A stretch of 64,000 nucleotides of DNA from Streptomyces sp. RerS4 (GCF_023515955.1 NZ_CP097322.1:5690501-5754500), one strand, 5' to 3'. Counted from the stretch's first letter, positions 26,293 to 37,925 are shown. Numbers and translations are program-made. The notes: generated by a model from the sequence alone, not told the origin.

Positions 26293-28053
26293 TCAGCTCC
26301 CCGTGGCCTCGTGCCGGGCCGGGCCGAGGAGGGCGGGCTCCTCGCTCAACAGTGTCGCGTGCAGTTCCTGGAGCACCACGCCGTGCAGCCGCTCGTAGAC
26401 CGTGATGCGTACGACGTGGGCGCCGGATTCCAGGGCGGTGAACTCGAAGCCGGCCGGGCCCGCTTCGGGGTCCTGCACCCGGTAGGCCAGGAGGGCCGGC
26501 GTGAGGATGGCTCCGGCCGCGAGGGTGGAGGCCACCAGCATGAGTTCCGCCGGGGGCTCGGCCTCCCCGGGCTCGCGGTGCCACGGGTGGCCGGCGGGCA
26601 CGTCGAGGGTGAACTCCAGTCGTACGGGCGACCCCACGCGGACCGGGGCCCAGCGCAGCACGAGCCGGGGCGTGCAGGCCGGGAGGCCGGGCGGGACCCC
26701 GTCGTCCGGGGCGCCCTCGCCGGGGGCCCGTTCCGTGCCCGGGGCCCCTGCGGCGGGGCGCCTGTCCGGCGGTGGCGGGCCGGCGGGTGGGCGAAAACGC
26801 GGGCGCACCAGGGCCAGGCCGTGCCAGCAGATCTGACCCAGGACCCGTACGGTCCCATAGGCGAGGCCGAACACGAGTGCGGCCAGTACGGCGGTCTCCG
26901 CGTCGGGCGGCGAGGGCCGGGTGACCAGGTGCCATCCGAAGAGGGTGATGATGGTGACCAGCACACCCGTGATGAAGGCGGCGACCGCCCGGCTGGTGGC
27001 GGTGGTGAACGTCTGCACCAACAGCTCGCGTACCTTCTGCCACGGGGTGCGCGGAGCCCGGTTGGGGACGGCCCAGTGGCCGGCGGCCGGTGGTTCGTGC
27101 TCGTGGGTGAGTCGGTCGAGGGAGACCGCGGCGGTGCCCGCCGAGCCACGTGCGCCGGGGTGCGGCGAGAGCAACAGGGCGAGCAGAAGCGTGAGTTCGG
27201 GTTGCTTGGCCACCGTGGGCGGACGGGCGTCGTGGACCTTCCGGATCCATCGGAACCGTCGCAGCGGCCCGTACAGGAGGCTGCGCCGGCCGGTGGTGAT
27301 CTCGTGGAGGATCACGCCCATCGCCCAAAGGTCCGCCGAGCGGGTGGGGATCGGGGGGAGGGCGGCCGTGCGATCGGCCAACTCCGGTGCGGTGTAGCGC
27401 GAGTCGGGGCGCCAGGTGCGCACCCACGGTCCATCGTCCTGGTCGGTCGGGGGCTTCGACCCGTAGCCGGCGAGGGCCAGGGTGCGGTCGGCGCGGAAGA
27501 AGACGTTACGGGGGTCGATCCGGCCGTGGGTGAGGCCGGCGTCGTGCAATTCACCGAGGGCCACCGCCAGTTCGGCGCCCAGGTGGGAGACTTCCGAGGC
27601 GCCCATCCGGCCTTGGTCCCGCATCAGTTGGTGCAGCGAGAAGGGCTGGACGGGATCCATCACCACCCACAGTGAACCGTCCCGCTCGAACATGTCGTGG
27701 ACGGCGAGCAGATGGCTCTCACCGGTCGCGGACGCGGCGTGGACCTGCTGTAACAGGGAGCCCGGGGCCACCGGCGGGAAGACGTCCGCGCGGTCGCCCG
27801 GAGCGGCGGACCCCTTGCCGGCGGCCGGGCCGGCCTTCCCGCCGGTCCGGGCCGCTGCCTTCCTCTCGTGCCCGCGCGCCCGCGGCCCGCTCCCCTTGTG
27901 GGCCGGTGCCGTCTGGGCGTGCAGTTGCTGGATGAACACCTCGCGTCGCGTCGTGCGGTCGTAGGCGATCCAGTAGGTGACCGATTCGTGCTCGTCCCAG
28001 GCATCGTGTAGGTGGTACCGCTGCCGTGGTACGTCGGGTGTCTCGGTCGGCAT
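26293..28053 (-). CDS. Membrane-anchored protein kinase-like protein (predicted pseudokinase)
   Basis: A 586-aa protein with GAGGAG ribosome-binding site. Residues 10-320 follow the kinase fold: hinge LWVVMDPVQPFSLHQLM, APE-type YTAPELAD and αF SADLWAMGVILHE. Catalytic positions are changed: VAIK Lys replaced in REVFIQQL, HRD replaced by THGRIDPRN (175-183), DFG replaced by AGYG (195-198), and no glycine-rich loop. A basic low-complexity insert sits at 50-85. Two transmembrane helices (about 355-377 and 387-405) are followed by a 160-aa C-terminal beta-like domain. It is probably a catalytically dead sensor or scaffold for the CHAT/hydrolase pair that follows. Confidence 0.82.
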   Translation of the reverse strand: MPTETPDVPRQRYHLHDAWDEHESVTYWIAYDRTTRREVFIQQLHAQTAPAHKGSGPRARGHERKAAARTGGKAGPAAGKGSAAPGDRADVFPPVAPGSLLQQVHAASATGESHLLAVHDMFERDGSLWVVMDPVQPFSLHQLMRDQGRMGASEVSHLGAELAVALGELHDAGLTHGRIDPRNVFFRADRTLALAGYGSKPPTDQDDGPWVRTWRPDSRYTAPELADRTAALPPIPTRSADLWAMGVILHEITTGRRSLLYGPLRRFRWIRKVHDARPPTVAKQPELTLLLALLLSPHPGARGSAGTAAVSLDRLTHEHEPPAAGHWAVPNRAPRTPWQKVRELLVQTFTTATSRAVAAFITGVLVTIITLFGWHLVTRPSPPDAETAVLAALVFGLAYGTVRVLGQICWHGLALVRPRFRPPAGPPPPDRRPAAGAPGTERAPGEGAPDDGVPPGLPACTPRLVLRWAPVRVGSPVRLEFTLDVPAGHPWHREPGEAEPPAELMLVASTLAAGAILTPALLAYRVQDPEAGPAGFEFTALESGAHVVRITVYERLHGVVLQELHATLLSEEPALLGPARHEATGS

Positions 28054-28137
28054 CTCCTCGCCCCCTCCACCCGGCGCGCGGAGCCCCCGGTCCGGGTGGA
28101 GGGAAGCGTAGCGTCCGCCACCGGGCGGCGTGGCGTT

Positions 28138-30435
28138 TCAGCCGCGGAGCCATACGCCCACCGGGTGGGCGGCCAGGAGGGTGGCCACCAGCGGGGTACC
28201 CCGGTGTGGGGTGCCGCCGGCGGCGGGGGTGACGGGGTGCCAGTCGCCCGGGGGCAGGGGCAGGCGGGTGTCGCGCCAACCGCCGGAGCCGGCCAGCCGG
28301 TGCGACAGTCGGGTGACGGCGACCAGCAGGTCGGGGGAGCGGGTGAAGGCCACGAGGTGCCGCGCCGCCGGCCCCTCCGCCCGGAGCGGGGTGTAGCCGC
28401 GGAACAGTGCGGGGCGGTCGCGGCGCAGCCGCAGCAGGGTCGCCGTCAGGGCGAGCTTCTCCTCGGAGACGTCCCTCGGGTCGGAGCCCGCGTCCAGGGC
28501 CGCCAGGGCCTCCCGGGGGAAGACGGCGGGGCGGCGGTTGTCCGGATCGACCAGGGCCCGGAACTCGGCCTCCGCGCCCTGGTAGACCTCCGGCACCCCG
28601 GGCATCGCCAGGTGGAGCAGGGTGGCCCCGAGCAGGTTGGCGCGGGCCGCACGTTCCAGCGCGGGCGGCAGCTCCGCCGGGGCCGGGGGCACCAGCTCCG
28701 GGACGCGGGCCTCGTACGCCTCGTCGGGGTCGGTCCACGAGGTGCGCAGCCCCGCCTCCCGGGCCGACTTCAGCAGGGCCGCCGCCAGCCGGGCGGCCCG
28801 CTCGGGGGCGTCGCCGAGCCCGATCGCGCTCTGCCGGGCCACCCAGCGGAGCTGCGGATCCAGCCCGTCCGCCGCCGGTCCCGCCCCGTCCATCGCCTCC
28901 GGGGCCTGCGAGAGGACCGCGATCCGGGCCCGTACGTCCGCGCTGCGCTTCGTGTCGTGCGTGGAGAGCACCGTCCCGGTGGCCGGCCAGTCCCGCTCCA
29001 GGTGCGCGCAGTACGCGTGGAACTCCTCGGGCTCGACGCCGGGGCCGCCCGGTTCCCCGCCGACCTCGTTGGCCGACAGCAGCGGGGCCCAGCGGTAGAA
29101 GGCCCGGTCCTCCAGGGACTTGGCGCGCAGCGCCGCCGAGGTCTGGGCGAAGCGTGCCGCGAAGGCCGGATCCCGCAGCAGCAGGTCCCGTACGCCTTCC
29201 ACCGCGTCCGCGCCGGCCCGAACGGCCGCCCGCTCCAGGGCACGGGCCGAGGGCCCCGGGCCGCCGGGATAGGGGCGGTAGACGGGGTAGGCGATCAGCA
29301 ACTCCCGTACGGCAGGGGCGAGATCGGAGCCGCTGCGGCGTTCCAGGGCGGCCAGTTCGGCGGCCAGGTCCCCGGTGAGCACCTCGCGCGCGGCCGTCGC
29401 GGCCGTCTCCTCCCAGTCGGGAGTATCGGCCAACCGTGCGTACCGAGCGGCCAGTTGGGCCACTCCCGCCGGGTCGGTGAGCAGTCCGTCGAGCCGGTGC
29501 AGGGCGTCGTAGCCGGTGGTGCCGGCCACCGGCCAATCGGGCGCGAGCCGTTCCTCGCGGGCGAGGATCTTCTCCACCACCACCCAGCAGTCGTCGCCCA
29601 CCTCCGCCCGCAGGCGCCGCAGGTACGCCTCGGGATCCGCCAGTCCGTCCACGTGGTCGATCCGCAGACCCCGGACGACCCCGTCGTGGACCAGTTCCAG
29701 CACCTTCGCGTGCGTGGCGGCGAACACCTCGGGATGCTCGACGCGCACTCCGATCAGGTCCGAAATGGTGAAGAACCGGCGGTAGTTGAGGCCGGTACGC
29801 GCCTCCCGCCAGCAGGCCGGCCGGTACCACTGCGCGGCCAGCAGCGCGGGCAGCGGCAGCCGCTCGGTCCCCGCGCGCAGCGGGAACTCCCTGGGCGGCG
29901 CCCCCGGTCGGCCGTGGCGCAGTACCCCGGCCGCCGCGTCGACCGTCCACTCATCAGGCCTCCGTGGGGGTTCGCCGAGTACGGGCAGCAGCAGTTGCCC
30001 GCCCCCCGCCCGCCAGTCGATGTCGAACCAGCGGGCGTACGGGGAATCCGGCCCCTCCCGGAGCACCTCCCACAGCGGCCGGTTGAGTCGTAGCGGCGTC
30101 GGTACCGCCATGTGGTTGGGGACGATGTCGAGCACCAGGGCCAGCCCGTGCGCCCGCGCACAGGCGGCGAGCGCCCGCAGCCCCTCCTCGCCGCCCAGCT
30201 CGTCGCGGACCCGGGAGTGGTCGGTGACGTCGTAGCCGTGGGTGGAGCCGGGCACCGCCTCCAGGACGGGGGACAGGTGCAGGTGCGACACGCCGAGGGA
30301 GGCGAGGTACGGGACGGCCGCCTCGGCCGCCGCGAAGGGGAAACCGGGGTGCAGTTGGAGACGGTAGGTGGACGTGGGGGTGTCGGGTGTCGGAACATCA
30401 TGGTCCGATGTCGTGCCGGCGTACTGCTGGGTCAT
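28138..30435 (-). CDS. treY: Malto-oligosyltrehalose synthase
   Basis: A 765-aa GH13 enzyme starting MTQQYAGTT. It opens STYRLQLHPGFPFAAAEAAVPYLASLGVSHLHLSP, the TreY signature. DIVPNHMAVP, GLRIDHVDGLADP and VVEKILAREE are the active-site motifs, and the closing PDLLVAVTRLSHRL region is typical. It isomerises the reducing end of maltooligosaccharides to a trehalose linkage, the substrate of TreZ. A CHAT-type operon separates it from treZ. It is divergent from the MFS gene. Confidence 0.94.
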   Translation of the reverse strand: MTQQYAGTTSDHDVPTPDTPTSTYRLQLHPGFPFAAAEAAVPYLASLGVSHLHLSPVLEAVPGSTHGYDVTDHSRVRDELGGEEGLRALAACARAHGLALVLDIVPNHMAVPTPLRLNRPLWEVLREGPDSPYARWFDIDWRAGGGQLLLPVLGEPPRRPDEWTVDAAAGVLRHGRPGAPPREFPLRAGTERLPLPALLAAQWYRPACWREARTGLNYRRFFTISDLIGVRVEHPEVFAATHAKVLELVHDGVVRGLRIDHVDGLADPEAYLRRLRAEVGDDCWVVVEKILAREERLAPDWPVAGTTGYDALHRLDGLLTDPAGVAQLAARYARLADTPDWEETAATAAREVLTGDLAAELAALERRSGSDLAPAVRELLIAYPVYRPYPGGPGPSARALERAAVRAGADAVEGVRDLLLRDPAFAARFAQTSAALRAKSLEDRAFYRWAPLLSANEVGGEPGGPGVEPEEFHAYCAHLERDWPATGTVLSTHDTKRSADVRARIAVLSQAPEAMDGAGPAADGLDPQLRWVARQSAIGLGDAPERAARLAAALLKSAREAGLRTSWTDPDEAYEARVPELVPPAPAELPPALERAARANLLGATLLHLAMPGVPEVYQGAEAEFRALVDPDNRRPAVFPREALAALDAGSDPRDVSEEKLALTATLLRLRRDRPALFRGYTPLRAEGPAARHLVAFTRSPDLLVAVTRLSHRLAGSGGWRDTRLPLPPGDWHPVTPAAGGTPHRGTPLVATLLAAHPVGVWLRG

Positions 30436-30517
30436 GAGAACGTACGTACCCCGTACGCGCGATTCCGTGCCATGACCCAATGCGTTCGGGTGACTGCGCC
30501 GCGTTAACGTTCATCGA

Positions 30518-31800
30518 GTGCGTGGAACCGTCGACACCTATCGAAAAGTCATCGCCCTGACCGGGCCCCTACTGCCGCTCGTATCGTTCTTCGCCCGACT
30601 GCCCGTCGCGATGGCCCAGTTCGGGAGCGTCCTGCTGGTCGCCGAGACCAGCGGCTCCCTCGCCACCGCCGGCATCGTCGGTGGCACCCTCTCCGCCGGC
30701 CAGGTCGTCTTCGGACCCGTACTCGGCCGGCTGGCCGACCGCCACGGGCAGCGGCCCGTCCTCCTGGTCGCCGCCGCCGTCAACGCGGTGGCCACCGGCG
30801 CGCTGGTCGCGGGAGCCCTCGGCCACCTCGGCACGGGCGCCCTGGCCGCCATCGGCGCCGTCACCGGCGCGTCCGTCCCACTGGTCGGCCCCCTCGCCCG
30901 CAGCCGCTCGGTGGCGCTCGCCCACCGGGCCAAGGCCGACGAGGGGGTCGTGGGCGCGATCCACTCGCTCGAAGGCACTCTGGACGAGGTCTCGTTCGTC
31001 ATAGGCCCCGCCCTGGTGGGCATGGCCGCGCTCCTCGCCCACCCGGCCTTCGCGCTCGGCGGCGCCGCCGCCCTGGTGGCCGTGTTCGGCACCGTCTTCG
31101 CCCTGCACCCGAGCGCGGCCGTCACGGCGGGTTCGCCCGCGCCCGTCCGTGCGGCGGGCCGTCGGGTCCGGCCGCCGGCCGTGGTGTACGCCGTCCGGGG
31201 CTCGCTGTTCCTCCAGGGCGCCATGTTCGGCGCCTGCCAGGCCGGAATCGCCGCGCTCACCGCCCGGCTGGGGGTGCCCGGCCAGGCCGGCATGGTCTAC
31301 GCCGCCCTGGGCGTGGTCAGCGCCGGCGTCGGGCTGGCGATGGGCGCGCTGCCGGCCCGTTTCGGGCTGCGGCTGCGCTGGCGGGTCGCCACCGCCGCCG
31401 GGCTCGCCCTGTCGGTGCCGCTGCTCTTCACCGACACCCTGCTGTCGCTGTACGTCGTCGTCACCGTCCTGGGGGCCGCCTGCGCCCCGCACCTGATCAC
31501 CGCGTTCGCGCTCACGGAGCGGTCGGTGGAGCCCGTCCGGCTCGCCGAGTCGATGGCCTTCGCCGCCAGCTCGTTGGTCGCCGGCCAGGCCGTCTCCCTC
31601 GCCGTCTCGGGACGGCTCGCCGAGCGGTACGGGCCCGCCGGCGCCTTCGCCGTGGTCGGCGTCGCCGCCGCGCTCTGCCTGTGCCTGGCCCTGATCACCC
31701 GCGTGCCCGCCGCTCGCTCGCACGCGGTGACCCCCGCCGGGGCCCGAACCGCGACGGACGCCCCGGACTCGGGCCGGGCTTCCCCGGAAGGGTCGACCGC

Positions 31801-31816
<16 letters not shown>
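30518..31816 (+). CDS. MFS transporter
   Basis: A 432-aa protein with GTG start and about 12 hydrophobic segments. The loop 2-3 motif GRLADRHGQRPVLL is the MFS signature, and GRLAERYGPAGAF near the end is the second-half counterpart. Fold and length fit a drug or metabolite exporter of the DHA type. Substrate unknown. Its last 16 nt overlap the convergent glgX gene. Confidence 0.88.
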
Positions 31817-33915
<2,099 letters not shown>

Positions 33916-33927
33916 CGACAACGACAC

Positions 33928-34212
33928 TTCCCCTCACTATCGGGACTGATCCGGCGTGGATCACGTCACAGGCAGATCTTCCCCGAAAGAAGGCCGCCAA
34001 GCGGGGACTTGGGTTGCTGCAACCGGGTGACCCGGTGAGTGGACCGTCGGGTCAGCGGACTGTCGTGGCATCACATAATGAGTCAACGGACTATCCGCCC
34101 ACCGGTCGTAGGGTCACCCGGGGGCGACTTCGGGCTGCGTCGGGCCGCGCGCGCGGAGTACCCTTCCGTGATCACTGGAGACGGGCGTCCAGACGCAGAA
34201 GGCGGTGCACGG
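33928..34212. other. Intergenic region between glgX and the SAV2148-type gene
   Basis: A 285-nt divergent region holding the promoters of both genes. No further coding frame with a good ribosome-binding site is seen. A plus-strand frame is open from 34039 but starts without support. Confidence 0.5.
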
Positions 34213-35472
34213 GTGAGCTCGGGAGGTCTGGAGCTGCCCCCTGGTGACAGCGGTCACGAGGGCGGCCCGGCGGACGCCCCTGGGGGTGTGTCAGGGGCGG
34301 TGGCGGCCGGGACGGTGTCGCTGACCGCGCCGACGGCCGGTGACGCGCGCGCCGGCGCCGAGCTGGACTGGGGCGCGGACGCGTGGAGCGAGGTCCGTAC
34401 GCGGGCCCAGCGCGCGGGCCGTGCGTACATCTGGCTGAATCTCATCGAACAGCGGCTGCGGTCCGTCGTCGGCGCCGTGCTGCGCCCGATCTACGAGCCC
34501 GTGCACGGCGGCGACGACTGGGTCGTCGCGGCCGCCGGGCCCGCCGGGCAGGAGTGGGTGCAGCGGGCGGTGGCCGTCCGCGAGGTCAGCCGCCGCAAGG
34601 GCTACCTCCTCGACCCGGCCGACGACAACGTGCTCAGCTTTCTGACGCTGCCGCAGCTGCGTGAGCTGATGGTCCAACACTGGCCCTGCTTCGAGCCGTA
34701 CTTCGACGACCGGCGCGAGATCGAGTTGGCCCTCGACGAGCTGGAGGTCACCCGCAACGTCGTCTCCCGCAACCGCGCCCTGTCGCGCGCCGTACTGGAA
34801 CAGGCGGAGCGCGCCTCGGCGCGGCTGCTGGAGGTGCTCGGCGCCGGATCGGGCAGCCCCTCGGCGAACCGGCTGCCCATCGACGCCGTCGAGGACCTGG
34901 TCGGCGACCGGTACGCCGACGTCATCTCCGTCCACCCCGACCGGGTGCGCCTCCAGCGGCAGCTGCCAGCGGAGGACCTGTTCGGGGGCGCGCGCCGGCT
35001 GGACGCCATCGGGATAGGCCTCAACCTGCTGGTGCAGAACTTCTCCGGCCGCCGCCTCGTCCGGCTCACCGAGGCCGGCTGCCGGGTGCGGCTGCTGTTC
35101 CTGAACCCGGCCAGCAGCGCCGTCAAACGGCGCGAGCGGGAGCTCGGCCTGCGCAAGGGCGAGCTGAGCCGGTCGGTGGAGATGAACATCCTGCACGTGC
35201 GCCGGGTGCGGGCCGGGCTCAAGGACCCCTCGCGCTTCGACATCCACGTCTTCGACGAGACGCCCCGCTTCACCGCCTACCTGGTGGAGGGGGAGTCCTC
35301 GGGGATCGCGGTGGTCCAGTCGTACCTGCGGCGGGCCCGGGGCATGGAATCGCCGGTGCTGGTCCTGCGCGGGGGCGGGCGCGGGGTACCGAAGGACGCC
35401 GACCACGGACTGTTCACGACCTACCGGGAGGAGTTCGAGTCGGTGTGGGAGGACTCCCGGCCGGTGTCGTGA
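34213..35472 (+). CDS. SAV2148 family HEPN domain-containing protein
   Basis: A 419-aa protein; GTG 34213 (VSSGGLELPPGD) chosen, with AGAAGG 11 nt upstream. It matches a highly conserved Streptomyces protein I recall as the SAV2148 family. The signature block runs AYIWLNLIEQRLRSVVGAVLRPIYEPVHGG, and LLVQNFSGRRLVRLTEAGCRVRLLFLNP lies in the C-terminal half. No catalytic motif is visible. Many HEPN proteins are RNases, but the RX4-6H signature is not obvious here, so function is unknown. Confidence 0.85.
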   Translation: MSSGGLELPPGDSGHEGGPADAPGGVSGAVAAGTVSLTAPTAGDARAGAELDWGADAWSEVRTRAQRAGRAYIWLNLIEQRLRSVVGAVLRPIYEPVHGGDDWVVAAAGPAGQEWVQRAVAVREVSRRKGYLLDPADDNVLSFLTLPQLRELMVQHWPCFEPYFDDRREIELALDELEVTRNVVSRNRALSRAVLEQAERASARLLEVLGAGSGSPSANRLPIDAVEDLVGDRYADVISVHPDRVRLQRQLPAEDLFGGARRLDAIGIGLNLLVQNFSGRRLVRLTEAGCRVRLLFLNPASSAVKRRERELGLRKGELSRSVEMNILHVRRVRAGLKDPSRFDIHVFDETPRFTAYLVEGESSGIAVVQSYLRRARGMESPVLVLRGGGRGVPKDADHGLFTTYREEFESVWEDSRPVS

Positions 35473-35580
35473 ACCCGGGCGGGCCGTCCCTCCCGGGGCT
35501 CCCGCGGCCCCGGCGACCGGGGTGTCAGTGGCGCGTGGCAGGCTGAAACGCGTTGACCGAGACACGGGGGAGGACGCTTC

Positions 35581-36324
35581 ATGGAGGCGTGGCACGGGGG
35601 AGCACTGATCGGATTCGACCTGGAGACCACCGGTACGGAGCCGGGCGAGTCCCGGATCGTGACGGCCGCGGTGATCGAGGTGCGCGGCGGTGAGGTACGG
35701 GACCGGCGCGGCTGGCTCGCGGACCCGGGCATACCCATCCCGGAGCAGGCGTCGGCCATCCACGGCATCAGCACCGAGCGGGCCGCCGCCGAAGGCCGCC
35801 CGGCGCGGGAGGTCGCCGACGAGGTGGCGCGGGCGCTGGTCGGGCACTGGCGCTCGGGCGCGGTGGTGGTCGCGTACAACGCGGCGTTCGACCTGAGCCT
35901 GCTGACGGCGGAGTTGGTCCGGTACGGGCTGCCCTCGCTGGCCGACCGGCTGGGCGGGTCCGCGACGGGGCCGGTGATCGACCCGCTGACCATCGACCGG
36001 GCCGTGGACCGCTACCGGCGGGGCAAGCGGACCCTGGAGGCGGTGTGCGGGGTGTACGGGGTCACCCTGGAGGCCGCGCACGACGCGGGCGCCGACGCGC
36101 TGGCGGCCGTACAGGTCGCGCGGGCCATAGCCGTCCGACACCCGGAGGTGGCCGGCATGACCCCGGCGGACCTCCACGACCGGCAGAGCACCTGGCACGC
36201 CCGCTGGGCCCGCGACTTCCAGTCCTACCTGCGCAGACAGGGCAGCCCGGACGCGGTCATCGACCCGGCGTGGCCGCTGCGGGGCCTCGTACCGGCGCAG
36301 AGGACGCCCGGCGAGACGTCCTGA
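35581..36324 (+). CDS. DnaQ-like 3'-5' exonuclease (DEDDh family)
   Basis: A 247-aa protein with GGGGGAGG upstream. The five-residue DEDDh site is visible: Asp13 and Glu15 in GFDLETTGTEPG, Asp in VAYNAAFDLSLL, and His/Asp in EAAHDAGADALAAVQ. It may proofread or trim single-stranded DNA or RNA 3' ends. It is not linked to a polymerase gene. The C-terminal 60 residues are not part of the exonuclease fold. Confidence 0.9.
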   Translation: MEAWHGGALIGFDLETTGTEPGESRIVTAAVIEVRGGEVRDRRGWLADPGIPIPEQASAIHGISTERAAAEGRPAREVADEVARALVGHWRSGAVVVAYNAAFDLSLLTAELVRYGLPSLADRLGGSATGPVIDPLTIDRAVDRYRRGKRTLEAVCGVYGVTLEAAHDAGADALAAVQVARAIAVRHPEVAGMTPADLHDRQSTWHARWARDFQSYLRRQGSPDAVIDPAWPLRGLVPAQRTPGETS

Positions 36325-36330
36325 GGGGCG

Positions 36331-36924
36331 TCAGGCGTCCCACCGCTCCCGGTACTCGATGTGGAGTTCGCGGGCTCCGCGCGGCTCCCGCGCGCAGGGG
36401 TAGAGCCTCCGGCAGTAGTGCCGGTCGGGGAACGCGAGCGCCTGACGGGGGCTCTCGCGGGCGACCTCGGCGAAGAGCCCGGCCGTTGTCCCGGAAGGCC
36501 CGATCGGTGCCGCTCATGAAGAGCGTGTCGGCGTGGACGTGTTGCCGGAACAGGTACCGCTCCTGCCAGGCGGGACCGGGCGGCCGGCCGGATCACTCGC
36601 CCGCCACCGGGCCGGGCAGCTCGACCGTCCGGGGCCGGCCGGGCCCGAGCCGGGCGCGCAGTTCCTTCCAGCGGGACGGCGCGAAGGGGAGCGACCGGTG
36701 CAGCAGCACCAGATCGAGCGGGCGCTCCCCGGCCGCGTGCGGGGAGCCGCGCAGCGGCAGGTGGATCAGCGAGCGCGGCGAGGTCGCGGCCAGGCTCCAC
36801 AGCCCGGCGAGGAACCGGGCCGCGTCCTGGTCGAGGTACGCGTTCAGCCACCGGTCGGCGTCGAGCAGCAGCGCCCCGGCCGGGGGCCGGGCCGGGCTTG
36901 GTGCAGGGAGAGGCGTAGTTTCAT
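36331..36924 (-). pseudogene. Conserved protein of unknown function, disrupted
   Basis: Protein-like sequence spans three frames. It starts MKLRLSLHQARPGPRPG at 36924, continues after a missing G at 36874-36877 as ALLLDADRWLNAYLDQDAARF to a TGA at 36593-36595, resumes in the same frame as WQERYLFRQHVHADTLFM, and after an extra base near 36483 ends LHIEYRERWDA. The pieces form one ~200-aa protein with strong coding character. I do not recognise the family. The internal TGA makes real inactivation more likely here than at other frameshifted loci. Confidence 0.55.
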
Positions 36925-36945
36925 CGAGGCACCTTGGTACCCCGC

Positions 36946-37806
36946 TCAGAAGGGGTGCCAGCGCATTTCGGTGTCCCCGTCCCGCAGGGAGGCCACGCGG
37001 CGGCGGAATTCGGCCAGGGCCTGCGGATTCGCCGGCGCGTGCTGGGCGACCCAGGCGCAGCTCGCCGTCTCGCGGGCGCCGCGCAGGACGGCGCAGCCGT
37101 CCCAGTCGCGTACGTCCCACCCGTAGGCGGCGACGAAGGAGTCGTAGGCGGGCTCGGGCAGGCCGTACCGGTCGCGGGACAGGGCCATCACGACGAGGTC
37201 GTGCTCGCGCAGGTCGCCCGAAACGGTCTCCAGGTCGACCAGGACCGGTCCGTCCGGGCCGACGTGGACGTTGCGGGGCAGGGCGTCGCCGTGGATGGCG
37301 CCCGGCTCCAGGTGCGGGGTGAGCGCGGCCACCTCGCCGGCGTAGGCGTCGCGGCGGGCCCGCAGGTAGGCGGCGTCCTCGGGGTCCACGGCGTCACCGG
37401 CCAGCCGCAGCCAGCGCTCGACCCCGCCCAACAGGTCCCGCGCGGGCAGCGCGAACGGGGGCGCGGGCAGGGCGTGGAGCGGCTTCAGCAGCGCCGCGAG
37501 GTCCTCCGGGCCGGCCGGGCGTACGGCAGCCGGCAGCCGGTGCCACAGGGTCACGGGGTGCCCGTCGACCAGTCGGGGCGACGTCTCGGCCGCCCGGACC
37601 GCCGGGACGCCCGCCGCCGTGAGCCAGCCGGCCACCGCCAACTCCCGCCCCGCCCGCTCCAGCAGCCCCGCCTCCCGACCCACCTTCACCACCAGGTCGC
37701 CGACCGCGAAGACGGCGTTCTCGCCGAAGGCGAGCAGCTCGGCCGCCGTACCGGGCCCGGTCAGGCCCGCCCGCGTCAGTACGTCCCTGGCCCACGCCTC
37801 GTCCAT
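36946..37806 (-). CDS. Aminoglycoside phosphotransferase (APH) family protein
   Basis: A 286-aa protein, ATG 37806 with AAGGATG upstream. The kinase-like fold has VVKVGREAG (Lys for ATP), the catalytic loop IHGDALPRNVHV and the metal site LVDLETVSGD. All key residues are present. The family includes antibiotic kinases and many small-molecule kinases. It is divergent from the macrolide glycosyltransferase gene (119 nt between starts), so a resistance role is plausible but unproven. Confidence 0.85.
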   Translation of the reverse strand: MDEAWARDVLTRAGLTGPGTAAELLAFGENAVFAVGDLVVKVGREAGLLERAGRELAVAGWLTAAGVPAVRAAETSPRLVDGHPVTLWHRLPAAVRPAGPEDLAALLKPLHALPAPPFALPARDLLGGVERWLRLAGDAVDPEDAAYLRARRDAYAGEVAALTPHLEPGAIHGDALPRNVHVGPDGPVLVDLETVSGDLREHDLVVMALSRDRYGLPEPAYDSFVAAYGWDVRDWDGCAVLRGARETASCAWVAQHAPANPQALAEFRRRVASLRDGDTEMRWHPF

Positions 37807-37830
37807 GCCGCTCGTCTCATCCTTCGTCGG

Positions 37831-37857
37831 ATCCCGATCCCGGTCCCGATCCCGATC
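37831..37857. repeat. Hexamer tandem repeat in the APH-like gene leader
   Basis: Four and a half copies of ATCCCG (one copy GTCCCG) lie 25-51 nt upstream of the APH-like start. Such a repeat can vary in number and alter leader spacing. No function is shown. Confidence 0.8.
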
Positions 37858-37889
37858 ATCAGTGCGCACAGTCTCGCATCCCGAAAACG

Positions 37890-37918
37890 TTGCACGAGAC
37901 GTCTCGTCTCGTTATGGT
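37890..37918 (+). promoter_or_regulatory. Promoter of mgt with embedded palindromic operator, probably leaderless
   Basis: A sigma-70-type -35 TTGCAC (37890-37895) and -10 TATGGT (37913-37918) are spaced 17 nt. A 14-bp perfect palindrome ACGAGACGTCTCGT (37894-37907) overlaps the -35 and spacer. The ATG at 37926 lies 8 nt after the -10, where transcription should start, and no ribosome-binding site is present. The palindrome suggests a repressor such as a TetR-type protein; none is encoded nearby. Confidence 0.6.
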
Positions 37919-37925
37919 GGTGTGC

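Noticed and set aside
23806..28053. A known named defence system such as a gasdermin or type III-E CRISPR module
   Set aside because: No gasdermin-like, Cas or CRISPR repeat sequence is present; only the CHAT domain is shared.
37831..37857. Coding extension of the APH-like protein through the hexamer repeat
   Set aside because: It would give an Arg-Asp dipeptide repeat; ATG 37806 has a good AAGGATG site and begins the conserved domain.
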